The notes under the pieces were generated by a model that saw nothing but the letters and a program-made list of their open reading frames with translations, was not told the origin of the DNA and made no database searches. Both the position numbers and the translations under genes were made by a program. Shown here piece after piece: positions 1-13,552 of a stretch of 64,000 nucleotides of DNA. How positions within the stretch are numbered: the stretch's first letter is position 1; every line of letters starts with the position of its first letter. The stretch is from Chrysomallon squamiferum (Eukaryota > Mollusca > Gastropoda > Neomphalida > Peltospiridae), in contig CM022665.1 in the NCBI GenBank assembly GCA_012295275.1, positions 13,472,476-13,536,475 on the forward strand, in the 5' to 3' direction.

Positions 1-2987
1 CAACCCCCCCCCCCATTTCAAGAACACGAGTGCAGTAAACTTAATTTCTAAATATAGTTTTATAGGTATATACTATATATAGGTATGCAACCAGTATATA
101 TTTTCATATATTTTTGTGTATGTATGTGTCTTTTTACCCCTTCTTGTTCTTTTTTTTTTCATTCCTCTTTATTTTTGGCCTACCTGAAGTTTTAATTATT
201 CCAGTCCTTGCCAACCGGCTCTGCAAACGTAAACATTTTACGTATGACGTGCAATATTTAATTTATTAAGTTCGCCTGCTTGTCCGGTTTCCCACTATTT
301 AATTACTATTGTGCAACCAATAAGGCATGACCTTAAAATCACTCCGCTCATTAAAATAGTGCTATTACTATAGTAATTAAATAAACTAAAGAACATACGT
401 CAGTGGTTTGCCTCGGCCTTTAATCGGCCACAGTTAACCGATACTCATCAATCAATCAGTCAGCCAATCAATTACCACCCTCCCTCTCTCTCTGCTATAC
501 ATAACGCTGTATTACGCAAAACATTCAAGATAACGACTTGCATATTCCAGACAGGCGTGCTTTTCTCTTGTTTTATCTAACATACTGATAAGTTCCCAGT
601 GTGGCTAATTTTGAATACGGTTATTATTGAAACACGGAACAATATAATATTTGAATTTCAAGATCCGTATATCAGAGTCATGAAACTACTGATGTAAAAT
701 ACTATTATTGGCTGCATTTTCAAAATATCATATAATAAACTGCCATAAAATTACCTCACGGTCCACTTCGAGTTTCCAAAAAGTCTTACGATTGGAGAAA
801 ACAAAGTATATACTATAATTATATGTACTGAAAAAGCGAACTATAATGAAGTTGAAGTGGTTAAGGGCACGTCTTACCTACTAACAAGGATTGATTAACA
901 AGGCGCAGTGAAGCATTTTTTTTTTTTTTTATGAGACTGTGAGGCATCAGTCGCGGCTTCAAACTTTTGAAAATTTGAAAGTTCAAAGCTATGAAAGAGA
1001 TCACAGACTTATTCATTAATTCTGAATCCTCATCACCACCAAAATATTGCCATGCCCCACCTATTATACCCTTTAGGCTAGGAAAGATATTTGGAATCAA
1101 TTATGATATCATCTGAATAGCATTTCCTATTATTATTTTATTTTCGACAACAATAAATCTGGGGTTTAATTGCAAGTACTCGTGAATCTGTAATATAACG
1201 TAAGTTATTTATAATAACTATTATGCTGAATAACGGGGTATCAAACTGTTGAACAGAGTCCAGCTATATTTTAATTGTTACAACTCGATCGACAGTCACT
1301 AAATATTGAATGATGACAGAGCAAAGATAGAAGCTCGGTCTAACAACATTTTTAGTTTTAAAATGTTCGATATAATTGTTGTGAAAAATACAATATGTGC
1401 GAGAAGATTACTTTATTAATACTTGTATGGAACAAATATCTGACCGATGACTGAAGTGCTAAAAAATTGTACCACTGTACGACGATTTAAAACAGTCACT
1501 TATATTCTGAGTAATACAGTAGAATATAGGTCAACGTAATCGTTAAAAATCATTACAACTTCACGACTACTGGTATCTAAGAAATCTATTTGATTTTTAT
1601 CGAGCTTATTTGGATCAAAAACACAGTTGTATAAATAGCAGCAGATTCAGCTTTCGGGGTGGGGGTAACTTTCTGGCGAAATGTTTTTATAATCATCACA
1701 GAGACCAATAAAAAAAAAATATATATATTGCCCATCGACAAGACCGGATCCAAAAATCTAAGTTTAAAGACACAGAGGTACAAAGGACTGATATCTAGAG
1801 GATCGGGATCAATACTTAAAAATAAAGGGACGAATCTTTCTCTTTACAACGCTGTCTCCACCTCTTCTGTATTATTTTTGTTTTAGTCTTCTTTTTTTTT
1901 CTACAATTTTAGCCCTTTATATAAGATCATACATATCCCGCTGTGACAGGTATGATGCAAGCTGTTTATTCTTTCCACAAGATAGGTTTATATGTCTCTG
2001 TGTCTTTGTAATCAACATACTTGAACTATTATTTTAGCTCCGTTATCTCTCTATGATCGCCATTGCCTTGTCGGCTTTATTTTGTTGACTTGTGTGTTAA
2101 ACTACGGACATAGACTGGATCCAGAACTACTTGTTGGAATAATGGATTATTTTTAATGACACCGACACAAAACCGCATACAACTACCATTCTGAATTATT
2201 CACAATTTTAGAGATTTTGCCAAGCTAAAAACAGTTTTCACAGTAACAACAATAGTAACAATTAATTTTTGTGTTCAGTTTTCTTTTCTTATTAATTTTT
2301 TTCTTAATTTTTATTATTATTATTAATTTTTTATTAATTTTTTATTTTATTTTAAATTTGTACAAAATGATCCAAAAAGTTAATATAAAATGTCACATTT
2401 TTTATTCTTAAGAAAAAAAAATGCTTTGACAATTTCGTCATTTATACTTGTTTAGACATGTTCTTCATTTTCTTTTTCTTTCGCCCTCAGAAGTTCTTCG
2501 TATGCAATTAAGGAGCAATAAGCCATGCGCGAGAAAATAATACGGTAGTAAAGATTTCATATGGGTTGTGTTCACATTTTATATTTAAGATACTGAAATC
2601 ATAGAGGGTCCAGTGTAGAGGTTTCTTTCATACGTATAATAATCTTCACACACGAAACACACGTTAAGAACGCATGTCTTTTAAACACGTTCAAACAGAT
2701 TATCCGCTCTGTTAGCATCAGGCTAATGGGAGTGTGTTAGTCAATGTAAATTATAGTTTTAAACACGGACAAATATATTATGTCAGTTTGTGTGTGAATG
2801 TGGTGTGTATGTTGGTCTGTTTGTGTGTATGGGTTAGTGTCTGTTATATTCACAGAGATAGCATGTGTTCATAAATGTGAATGAGTGAGTGTATATAGAT
2901 AAACGTTCATTCGTGACATTTAATGTTTGTTCTGTTGTGACCTAGCCGTATCAATATTTGTATTTTCACACACACACAGACAGACAG

Positions 2988-3069
<82 letters not shown>

Positions 3070-4940
3070 GCATGCATGATTATAGTATGAACCATTTGAG
3101 AAAGGTATCACAACTATAAGCCACGTTTCAAATGGTTGATTGATTGCTCGTGTTTTGACAAAGCAGAGTAATTAGTGGCAGCCAGGTATAATTGAACAAA
3201 TTGATCGATGCAGGTTGAACAAGATTATTTTGTTTAGATCATGTACATGTTAACATGAAAGTCAAATTGGCAGTATTTTTTTTTATATATATATATATTA
3301 TCGAAAATAAGTTATGTATGAAATTAAATCAAGATCAACTGAGCTTCACGTTTAGTTTTTCAAAAGCAACGGTTCGTGCTTTACCATCTGTAGAAACGTG
3401 TAGATAAAAGATATATTGCTGCTAAACGATAAAAGTAGACCCTGAGTGTTTCCTCATTCACGTCCTTATGCACACTATATATACATATACTGACACCTAA
3501 GATACTATTAATAAATGTTTTTGTTAAATCTAATATCCATTGACTGTTTCGTTTTAAATAAAACTGAAATAGAGCAAACTGCTTGATAACAGAAATATTT
3601 TGCTTCCTTTTGTTGATTTTTAAGGAATCTTGATCAGTCAGTTTTATATTTGTTTTGATATTGCTAACTCTCTCTCTCTCTCTGAACCTCTGTATCTCTA
3701 TATCTGTCTCACTGTCCGTTTGTCTCTCTTTAACACGCACAGAAGCACGAAACTGTTTTCCCAACCTACAGCAAATATCAGAAAGACTCTCAAAAAAAAA
3801 AAAAAAAAAAAAATGTTCGTTGCTCCTGACAACACTCAGCAATGTTTCCTAAGAAAAAAGATTGATTTGTATCTGGGTATAGTTTACAAGATATCGTACC
3901 CTCTTTCCTTTCTTATCATGCGCGAGTATATTGATGTTTTTGTTATTTTCGACGTTCATGTATCGTTTTTCCTTGATCTTTTTGTTGATTGCATCCACAC
4001 TTTGCTCCGACTGCAGAAAATTATGGTCTGAAGTTCCGTCGCACTTCAGTGGCGGGTCCAAAGAGTAATAAGGAGATGAAAACAAATCTTGTACAAAACT
4101 GTTAGCATTTGCTAACGTACTTTTTGTTGTTTTTTCTTCTTCTTTGTTTCCATCATTATCTTCTACTTCGTTGTTTTATTATCACATTATGTATTACGTT
4201 TATGATTTTATAACGTTATATATATTTGGTTATGATCGCAGATTCCTGGCTTGACAAACGTACACCACACGTGACTAATGTGCATTTTATTAGACAGGCC
4301 AGTGACATGAACTGTCACCATGTTGTGTTGTGCGCTAATTAACCGTGTGCTTTCCTTCCTTGCTCAACCTCATCACCAAGTGGCCATAATTACCAAGCGA
4401 CACAAAGGATTTTCTATTGATGTGTTAATTATTGATGCTTGTTGTCCGAAACAGTTTGCATTTTTATTCACTCCACTCTTTATAGATCACAGCTTTGGCG
4501 TGTCCGACGAGTTTGTTATTATGTTGTTTTATTGTGAAAAACAAAAATACATTTTAAAAAATTACTCTTCTTTGAATCAGAAAAATAAAAAGAGAGAGGA
4601 AAAAAAGGAAAATTATAACATTTTGTAATTATGGTGAAAACTTAACAGGTGCATATTTGTTCGACCATAATAACAACACTGGATCTGAAAGAAGTATCTC
4701 AGTAAATTGTTTTCTGTTAATTATTAACTTTTGACAAAAATACTGGTTTTATCTTATGTTGCACCGATGTTTTGGATTACAATATGCGTTTTTCGCCGTA
4801 GTTTTCACTTTAATCACACGTTTTGATATTCTACCTGTCACGGATTCACGGAGGTTTGATTTTTGGTTGAGATAATTTGCGAAAGTATATCTTCTGTAAG
4901 TATTCTGGAATTCAATTTATGTCCATACTTCCACTGCAAA
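1..4940. other. AT-rich stretch with no supported gene
   Basis: Only simple repeats and short frames. Open frames here are low complexity or lack splice and codon support. Whether this is intergenic or 5' intronic to the array cannot be told. Confidence 0.6.
2968..3066. repeat. (CA)(CAGA)(GA)n microsatellite
   Basis: Compound repeat, mostly GA dinucleotides; spurious Leu/Ser-repeat frames arise on the minus strand. Confidence 0.95.
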
Positions 4941-5032
4941 ATGTTAAGTCGACGAAAGCTTGCTTCAGGTCTTTTCACTATAGAAGAACGTCCAAGATCT
5001 CGTTTTTCTGACAGCAGTCCAAAGAAAGATTC
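4941..5032 (+). CDS. ADGB: Candidate alternative first exon A
   Basis: ATG-initiated segment of 30 codons plus 2 nt ending at a strong donor (gtgagt). The peptide starts MLSRRKLASG and continues through RPRSRFSDSSPKKD; it is basic and Ser-rich, with no homology I recognise. Phase 2 with TC left over: joined to the exon at 31378 it would make a Ser codon and stay in frame. No other exon of a separate gene is visible nearby. The ATG sits in an aaaATG context. Alternative reading: first exon of an unrelated transcript, or a chance open segment. Confidence 0.6.
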
Positions 5033-6312
5033 GTGAGTACATATCAGATATAATTAGTATTATAGCCTGGTGGTATCGTGTTCTGGAACATGTCTGGGGC
5101 AAGCTCAGTTTTCTTTGGTGATTGTATTGCTTAGAGCGCTTACATTAGAATATAACTGTCGCAGAATCAACTTACCTCTACCCACTAACCGCTGTTTCCC
5201 GGTCCAGCCAGTGCCCTATGACTAGTGTATCAAATGACGTTATACGCCTTTTTTGTTCATGTTTTTCTTCTCTTCTGCTAAAGGAGTAAAAATACTGTTG
5301 CCTGTGTGTGTGTGTGTTTTGTTTTGTTTTTTATATCTAGAATCAAAGTAATTACTTTTATATTATTATTTCTGACATGATGAGATTTCCTTAAACAAGC
5401 ATTCATTAACCACTTCCTCAAAATCAGATTTTCAATAATTTCATAGGATTTGTTTTTAATAATTTAATGTTTTATATATATATATATGTATGTATGTATG
5501 TATGTATATAATGATTTTTCATATATGACTAAAACATTTATATTTTTATTTATCGCCATGTACATATATATTTATCCATACTTTTCCCTGTACCACAGAT
5601 AATAATGTAAATGTAATAACTGTATGCATAAGATCGGACAGTAATGTTCCGGAATGTCTTTTCGACCACTTAATATTAGGACGGGTTTTTGAAATTCATT
5701 CAATTTACATGTAATGTTTTATTAACTTAATATTTTAAAATTACTGATTCAGGCCATACTAATAAACACACACTGTTTATATTAATATGTTTCATTTAAT
5801 CTTTTAATTTACATACCATTGATTTTCCAGCGGTGCATGGTATTTTATAGATATATATTTAGTGTTCAGAGATATATTGTTGAATTATTATTATGTGACC
5901 TGTTTTGATATGGATAAATTGATGATCCGGAAAGCTTTGGAACCAAATCGAGGCTGTACGTGTATTTCTAAACCTATAATAGCGTGGAAAGAGCAACCAC
6001 TGACGACTCAGTCATTGTAGTTAATTTGCTTATGCCTTTTACTTCCCCCTTTTCAATCTTATAATGTTTTAATGTAGTTAGTCTGTTATATGCGCATGTG
6101 TGCAAGTGTGTCTCTGTGTGTATGTATGTATGTATGTATTATGTATTTATGTATATGTGTGCATGTGTGTATGTATGCATTTATGTATGTATGTATATTA
6201 TTTATACAGTTTCTCACTACTCCAGTGACATAACTTATATAATTGTTTGTGTTTGTTTACACTGAAGCCGTTTTTTCTACCTTAATATTTTATAATTTAT
6301 ATATTTATAGCC

Positions 6313-6313
<1 letters not shown>

Positions 6314-6384
<71 letters not shown>

Positions 6385-6386
6385 TA

Positions 6387-6418
<32 letters not shown>

Positions 6419-6421
6419 ATA
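6314..6421. repeat. (TC)n(CA)n microsatellite
   Basis: Pure TC run followed by CA run. Confidence 0.95.
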
Positions 6422-7888
6422 CAGTTGTATATAAATGCCAGTTAATAATATCAAATATGAAAACAATGTAACTGCCGCAGTACGAACTCAAATTATAGCG
6501 TTTTCTTCTCAGTAAATTAAAACAGCCTTACGAGATTCTACTAGCTGTAATTTGACCATAAGACAAATCTTAAGTATTAGCCGCTAAATTTTAAGATTTA
6601 TGAATACCTGAAGGGTTCACCTATAAATACCGTTATTTTCTAAGCAACTCGCTGCCCTGGATCAATAAACTAATAAAAGGCGTTGTTTAGAAATTCATTG
6701 CGGTACTTCTAAGGCCACAGATATTTTTTATTTGTTGTCTGAAATTTGACTGCTCATTTTGGGTAGTAGTTAACTGGAAGCTATAGTATGTAATTTGTGT
6801 GTGTGTCTGTATGCATGTGTCTATATACATGCGCAGTCTTGAGTGATCTTTAATACCTTATTTATATTTATGTATATATTAATATGACTATGAGTATATA
6901 ATTTAAGTCTATATATAGATGTATGTATGTATGTATATAAGTATGTATGTATGTATGAATGTGTGTACATATATGAATATATGTATGAATGTATGTACAT
7001 ATATGTGTATATGAATGCATGTGCACAGGTACACAAATATCCATGCATACACAGACTAATACCAAAAGCAACAGTACTTTATTTACAAAGAAATGAAATA
7101 TAGAACAACCTCTTAATGTTACTAATTTCAAGTTAATCCTGCGAACAAACACTTCACTACATACATAGAACTGTCCACAAATACATTATGTAATGTCAAC
7201 ATACCATACAAAAATTCGTAACATATCCATTTTTACGTGCATGTCGTCATAATACTTGAAATATAAAGGTATTGATTGCTTTTATTTATTAATTTATTTA
7301 TTTTTTAAATTAAGAAAGAATAAAAGAAAAGAATGAAAAAAAAAAAAAGGATGTATTATTTTAAAAGAAGGAAATTAATTTCAGAAAGTTTTAATTCACC
7401 TTCATAAATTAGAGATAACAGATTAAGACTGTCTGTCGTTTAATTTATTACAACGGTAAACTGGTGTTAGATAAATTTACAGTCGTCTTTGACCTTCGAG
7501 CTGTGTCAGTTTTTGACATGGACGTGTAATACTTTTTACACTTTGATACAGCATTTCACAGCGGGGATCTCTCATGTTTCAGTAAATCATGTCTCCTTGC
7601 AATTTGTTGCTTTATCGCGAGCATTTCAACTGGATCGCTGGATCAAGCCTTTTACCTGTAATCTTTAAACTATTCCCCATTCTAGACATTTTTCCACTAC
7701 CAATGTATTTATGACTGTGAATTGTTCTTTCAATTATTATTAATATTATTATTATTATTACATCATCATCATCATCATCAATAGAATCACATTTCAGTAA
7801 AATACAGTATTTATCCTTATAACTAAATATGCATATCTACCATACCAAACCCATAATCCAATCCCAGTATATCTCTGAATATCATACC

Positions 7889-7889
<1 letters not shown>

Positions 7890-7930
<41 letters not shown>
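7890..7930. repeat. (CA)n microsatellite
   Basis: Dinucleotide CA run. Confidence 0.95.
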
Positions 7931-7934
<4 letters not shown>

Positions 7935-8022
7935 CATACACACACAGTAAAGTTTACTTTAAAAGTCAAACATCGGTATATTAGCTAGCTATGATTCGAG
8001 CTTTTTATTATTTATTATATTT

Positions 8023-8092
8023 TATTTTGTTTTGTTTTGTTTTATTTTATTTTATTTTATTTTATTTTATTTTATTTTATTTTATTTTATTA
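8023..8092. repeat. (TTTTA)n / (TTTTG)n microsatellite
   Basis: Pentanucleotide run about 310 bp before candidate exon B. Confidence 0.95.
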
Positions 8093-8400
8093 TTACACGT
8101 GCAAATGGAATTTGAATATTTAATAAGCCTGTTGGAAAATGCATATTTTAAGATAACAGTATCAATGGCCAAGTAAAAATGAAAAAGACAGTGACACACT
8201 GACCATAAACAGACTAATTTTAGCATTACTTTTAAATGGCCTAAGGAAGTCTTACAGAAAAGGAATAAACACAGATTGAAGACACTTCAGCTACGACAAA
8301 ACTCGGTACTTAGTGTGGATGTGTTGAATTTAGTTAACCTGAACAACTGATTTCTACACCGCCAGTGGTTGTATAAAATGCTTACAAAATTACTTTCAAA

Positions 8401-8531
8401 ATGTCTGATTCTGAGATAAGAAAACGGAAATACAGCGACACAGTCAGTAAAGAAATCGAATCTTCTTCAGATAAAAGGGTGATTTTAACGAGATCGCCTA
8501 TTTCGCGACGCAAGGGCTCTTTTCGACAAAG
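8401..8531 (+). CDS. ADGB: Candidate alternative first exon B
   Basis: 43 codons plus 2 nt from ATG (aaaATG context) to a donor (AG|gtaatt). The peptide begins MSDSEIRKRKYSDTVSKEI and ends SPISRRKGSFRQ plus a split Arg codon. It is highly basic, with R-K-x-S type sites. Phase 2, so it would read into androglobin exon 2. Treating it as an internal exon fails: the nearest upstream acceptor (cgccag, about 8361) gives an in-frame stop. The segment is richer in CpG than its flanks. Function of this N-terminus is unknown. Confidence 0.62.
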
Positions 8532-9270
8532 GTAATTCTGTTAGATTAGCTGTATAAAGTATATCGTGAAGATGAATGAAATTATAGGCTGAAATACATT
8601 TTGTATACTACCAAGTGATGATGTTAACTCTTAGAGTGAATAACTATTTTTTATGTTAAAATATAAATCTGCTTCATTTATGGAGGTACTATTTTCCGTT
8701 CTGCCTTGGACAGCTGTGACATCATAACTTGTATAGGAATGTAAATAACAGTAACAGCGACAACAACAACAATAATAATAGTAATAATAATAATAAAGGT
8801 ATAATTTAAGGGATTCTTTTCAACGATAATAATAATGTACAACAGATATATAGTTAGCTGCATAATATTTTATTCTTAACTGTTATCTATATTATCAATA
8901 AGTGAGTGTTAAAACTGCTATTTCTATCATCTAAATATTTATTTGTTTGTTTTTAAGATGTGATATTAACATTAAGTATCGTTCACGATGATATTTTTCT
9001 GTGTTGGCATTACCAAATGCTGATGTCAATATTTTGAAAACAAACCTTATTATTTGGACTATTTCTTCAAAACTTTAGTTACTTCTTGAAATTATTTCTT
9101 TCCATGATATTTAACTTCCACAGAAAATACAGAATGTGTCATGAACATGCTTATGGTTTTCATTATGATGACAATAATTTGGTAGAAAAGGCAAGGCAAA
9201 TCTTCTTAACCGCGTATATTAATACATTTCTTTTACTATTAATTCAGTAATATCTACATGCGTAAACTAT

Positions 9271-9302
9271 TGCTATGACGTTCATTGTTAATGCTATGAC
9301 GT
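9271..9302 (+). promoter_or_regulatory. Tandem pair of TGCTATGACGT elements (CRE-like)
   Basis: Two identical 11-bp copies begin at 9271 and 9292, 21 bp apart (two helical turns). Each contains TGACGT, a CRE half site; the second reads TGACGTAA. They lie 162-193 bp before candidate exon C, consistent with its promoter. Confidence 0.4.
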
Positions 9303-9463
9303 AATAACAATGACTGTCACATGGCTAAAAATAATGGTGTAAGGCGCCGAAAGCGTGGTGTTTTTCTACAGTGGATAAGATATTTTGATACACGGACTGA
9401 AAACTTGACAAGAAGACTGACAGTTCTTCTCAAGAAGAAACTCTCTACGCAAAATACATTCTA

Positions 9464-9495
9464 ATGACGAGTTTGAAGCCGCCCGCTGCACTCAA
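9464..9495 (+). CDS. ADGB: Candidate alternative first exon C (short)
   Basis: Ten codons plus 2 nt: MTSLKPPAAL and a split Lys codon, ending at an ideal donor (AA|gtaagt). Phase 2. The segment is GC-rich against an AT-rich background. About 160-190 bp upstream lies a pair of identical TGCTATGACGT elements, a plausible promoter. The exon is too short to score by coding content; support is the donor, the phase and the upstream motif pair. Confidence 0.45.
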
Positions 9496-9929
9496 GTAAG
9501 TGTAGTTTTGAAAACAGTTCTCTGATCATTAGATTTTCGATTTGGATGTGTGATTTTTAGCATATTAAATTACATTAAAGAATGCCCCTCTGGGATGCAT
9601 AGTTCAGTGTAGGAGTGTATTTATAGTTTACTGTCTTTGACAGGATTAGAGGATTTATTATTACAGAGAACTTGTGTAATGGCTTTCATGTTTCCATTTT
9701 TCTAGCTATGTGTAAGAGATAGTAACCAACATTGACATTATGGAGTAGAATTCAGTTAAATAGTGACCCAGGTGTTAGCGCCATTTGAATCATCACTTCC
9801 CACTCCACCTAGAAACGTAGACCTTGGTTTATATGCAAATGTTATAAGTCAAACACAAAAATATCATCTGCTACGTTACTGACATTATACAGATGAATAA
9901 TACAAGTCACTGTTATGTGTTTGTAGACT

Positions 9930-10480
9930 AAATAATCACTTACATGAACATTGTCATTATCTAGGTGCAAAATATTATGTAAAAAATCACTAATATGAAT
10001 GTTGTCATAATTTAGATTTAGAATACAATGTAAACTATCACTAACATCAATGGTTATTATCTAGATTCAAAATACAATGTAAACAACCACCAACATCACC
10101 ATAGTGATTATTTAGATGTAAAATACAATGTAAACTATCAATAACATCAACGTTTATAATCTAGATTTAAAATATAATGTAAACAACCACCAATATCAAA
10201 ATAGTGATTATTTAGATGTAAAATACAACGTAAACAATTACTAACATCAACAGTTATTATCTAGTTGCACAATACAGTGTAAATAATCACTAATATCAAC
10301 AGTCATTGTCTAAATGCAAAATACATTATAAATTATCACTAACATAACATTATTACCTAGATTCAAAATACAATGAAAATAGTCATTAGCATAATATTCT
10401 CACTCCATACCAGGTGCAAAATACAATATAAGTAATAACTCTCATAACAGTATCATTATCTAAGTGCAAATCTGTGTCCG
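9930..10480. repeat. About 50-bp minisatellite, 9-10 units
   Basis: Degenerate units built on 'tatctagatgcaaaatacaa' and 'tgtaaacaatcactaacatc'. The aatac core recurs at about 10022, 10071, 10122, 10171, 10222, 10271, 10320, 10368 and 10420. Alternate units are most alike, so part of it has a 100-bp higher-order period. Confidence 0.8.
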
Positions 10481-10611
10481 TAATATACTTTCATACTTAT
10501 TGTCGTTATTTTAACCATCCTTATTGACTGATATTTGTGAAGATTATTACAAATTAATCCTAGCCATGTCATACACATTTAAGAATGTTAAACCACGGAA
10601 GTTTGCCGTTC

Positions 10612-10624
10612 GTTGCTAGGCAAC
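10612..10624. promoter_or_regulatory. X-box (RFX-type) motif GTTGCTAGGCAAC
   Basis: Near-perfect inverted half sites GTTGC and GCAAC with the usual short spacer, in a small CpG-containing island. It lies about 1.4 kb upstream of candidate exon D and has no open frame of matching phase immediately downstream. A likely promoter or enhancer element, by motif only. Confidence 0.45.
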
Positions 10625-11997
10625 GCAAGCTTAAAAGTTTCTAGCTCATCTTGAATATACACTTCTGTGGCCCCTCCTACGACACGCAAACCAAATGAAA
10701 TATGCTAACGGTAATGTCCACAAATTATTAACACGCCGTCATTCGACAAAGGCCAAACAATTTCCTTTCACGGCTTACCTTTGTTTGTAATGAAGTAATA
10801 TCTCAAATTTCAATGTACTGGGTGGGCAGCTCCATCGACAGAGACTAGACGATAAAAGCTTTTCTTTCTTTTTTTTTCCTTTTTGTCCAGTTTCATCATA
10901 GGTAACAGGTAAATATTAAGGAGAGTACAAAAAAGACCTGGTACTGTAAAAGATTAAAAATCCAACTACATGTATATTTATAAATAGGTTTTTAATTATC
11001 TCCGTTCATTCGGCGGGGTGTTCCGTGGCCTCTGGATTGAGTTTCTCTTTTAAATAATTCACATAAATTGACTAGGTATGGAATGTACGTTTTTCATGAT
11101 GTTTCTCTCTGGATGTCAGTCGGTAACAAAGACGGCTGCTTTGTAATTACACGTAAATGTTCATGTTTTTTTTTTGCCCATTGACAGGTGGGCAAGTTCG
11201 TTATTGTAAGTGCAAGGATTAAATAACATCCGATGGAATTAATAGAAATCTTTTTTCGACCAATTTTCAACACGATGGGATACATTAACATTTAATTTTC
11301 ATTGCCGTGAAACGGATACCATTGAGTGAAGTCTTCCTGTATCTTGGCGTTTCTCGTACAGTGCTAAATTATTCATTACGCTGATCAAGTCTGTTGTATT
11401 TTGTTATTAAAAAAAAGAGAGAGAGAGAGAGTGAAGTCAAAATGTGGTGTTACACAGCTTTAGGTATTAGAAAAATGAACAGTTTTCTGTTGAAAGAGTC
11501 ACTGTTACGGGAATAGTGGATTATTTCAGGTTTGCCTATCTTTTTTACTTGAAACAATTTTTTCAGCTGTCTGAGGAATCACCTGGACTCATATTTTTCT
11601 TCTTAGTAAATTCCATTAATTTGTCTTCACTCAGACGAAATCCTTCTGAATACTTTTCCTGTATTCATGATTCCTTTTAACAGCGATCTGGAGATAACTG
11701 CGATTGCTTTGTACATGTATTTCACTTTGCTTATAATGAAGCTACATTTAATGCAGCATTGTGTGACCGTTAAACATTGTTGCCAAAACCAAGAATACTA
11801 ATAAAAGAAGTTCCTAATAATATTCATAGGGATTTGCTAGCTGTAATTCTGAAGAAAGAAGACCAAAATGAAGATACAAAATGTTCTGCTATGCTTTAAA
11901 AGGCCAATGACGTAATACTGTTTATTATAACAAGATAATAAATGAGTCAGATTTTTTTTAATTTTACAAATCTTCATAAATTAACTCAAAGATTAAA

Positions 11998-12197
11998 ATG
12001 TCTGCTCGATCACGAGCTCAAAAGATACGACATGTTACGAGTGCATCTCGCGCTGGAAGGGGTGCGAAGGGAGTTTCCGCCGATGATTGGAATTCAGTTA
12101 GAAGGGGTTCGAAAGGAGATGAATTCAGTTGTTCACGTTCATCCTCTAGGTCATCTGCTGTTACAAGGCCGCCATCGGTCACTCGACCCGTATCCAG
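11998..12197 (+). CDS. ADGB: Candidate alternative first exon D
   Basis: 66 codons plus 2 nt, ATG in aaaATG context, donor AG|gtaagt. The peptide is Arg/Ser-rich: MSARSRAQKIRHVTSASRAG, then VRRGSKGDE, then SCSRSSSRSSAV, ending VTRPPSVTRPVS with a split Arg codon. The RRGS motif fits PKA-type kinases. It is clearly CpG-rich compared with its surroundings. An in-frame TAA lies about 27 nt before the ATG, which argues for a true first exon. Phase 2, compatible with exon 2 at 31378. Confidence 0.65.
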
Positions 12198-12936
12198 GTA
12201 AGTGTGACATATAGTCGCCACTGGAAATAAAATGTAGCTGAGAACGTTAATGCTGCTTTAATTTGGAAGACGTAATTAGGGCCTATATAAAATATGTACT
12301 TTACTATCAATAAACACACACATGTAACGGTATTCTAAAAAAAAAAAAAAACCCCACCATATTTGGAGCTTTTATTCATTTGTTTGTTTGTTATAATTAA
12401 ACTTACATTATTTTGCAAATGCTGATGAAATTTTCTTTTAGTTACATTTTTTTATCAACATATTGCACATGGAGTTTGGTTAAAAGTCAGGCCGTATCTT
12501 GGTATATTTAAAAAGATTTTAAATTAGCAAACTTAAAGAAAAATCCGTAATGTTAAGTTAATTATGTTGAATCAGCAGATATATTATTATTATTATGAGT
12601 TGATTTAAATCCAAAATTTTATATATATTAGAGAGGATATATTATTCAATATAGCATTGCTTTTTGACACTTAAAGTATATACCATGCACAAACACAGCA
12701 GTTTAAACCCTGTCTCTCTTTCCACACACACACGCGTACACACACGCATACATTACAGTTCTTTACAAATGCTGCTTTTTACTTTTTTCCCCACTTAATA
12801 ATGATATATTGGTATTTCACAAATTCAGTTGTAGTGTAATAATGGGTGCTATATTTATGTACGTGAACGAAAAAAGAAAAGCTTTTAGAAGACATTAGAG
12901 TCTGTAAAATAAGTAAAAATAACATAAATCATCAGA

Positions 12937-13010
12937 ATGACGTCGCTGTTTGTTATGAAGGCGGTACAAACGAATAATTTACGTGACTTCGTCGATTTAC
13001 GCTCGTGTAT
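12937..13010 (+). CDS. ADGB: Possible alternative first exon D2
   Basis: ATG followed by 24 codons plus 2 nt, with many CpGs, ending at AT|gtaatt (the same donor hexamer as exon B). The peptide begins MTSLFVMKAVQTNNL and has no RRxS motif. Phase 2. The sequence TGACGTCG, close to a CRE, overlaps the start codon. The donor is only moderate and the segment was found by looking for the phase, so this is weaker than A, B, D, F and G. Confidence 0.33.
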
Positions 13011-13512
13011 GTAATTTGGCATCTGTCATTTAGAAAATATAATTTACAAATGGCGGTTAAAATATTTCATTATCTTAACCTAGTACCACGGCCTCTCTTG
13101 ATCAAAACTCTCTGGAGAAGTTATACTCGGCTATGCCCATGAAAAAACATTCTCGATCAGTTCTCTAGTACTATTTAAACTTTTTATTAGACAGAAGTAG
13201 TTAAATTTTAGCAAATTTTCTAATACTGAAAGCCTAGCTCAGAAGTCTTCCCCCCTCCCGATAACGTATTACCCAACAACTTTTTTCCTTTTTCTTTCAG
13301 TCTATCTTCTTCTTCTATATTTTATTTATTTATTTATCATTTTTTAAAACTAGTCTAATATTCGTAATCACGTTCTGCTATTAAACAAGTAGAAATAAGA
13401 AAATCTGTTTTCTAAATCTAAACATTCCAAGGTCAAATTAATTATTTTGTAATTTTATAACTTTGATTCGATCTTGTAACAGCAGTTTTAGGTCCATATT
13501 TGATTCCATTTA

Positions 13513-13552
<40 letters not shown>

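Larger units (their letters stand above)
5033..8400. other. Between candidate first exons A and B
   Basis: Microsatellites (6314, 7890, 8023) and (ATGT)n runs around 5490, 6120 and 6920. A weak ATG-to-phase-2 segment (MDKLMIRKALEPNRGC, 5910) lacks a good donor. Nothing else supported. Confidence 0.55.

Noticed and set aside
861-1100. 79-codon minus-strand frame
   Set aside because: No splice context, no recognisable domain, poly-Lys from a T tract; not supported.
2907-3111. Minus-strand Leu/Ser-repeat frames
   Set aside because: They are translations of the GA microsatellite.
4320-4628. 102-codon + strand frame starting MLCCALINRVLSF
   Set aside because: No phase-2 donor, ends in a low-complexity Lys run and a stop; no similarity recognised.
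7741-8100. CRISPR-like or structured repeat
   Set aside because: These are eukaryotic microsatellites (ATT, CAT, CA, TTTTA) without spacers.
10564-10616. Short basic frame MSYTFKNVKPRKFAVRC next to an X-box
   Set aside because: Stops within the X-box and has no phase-2 donor.
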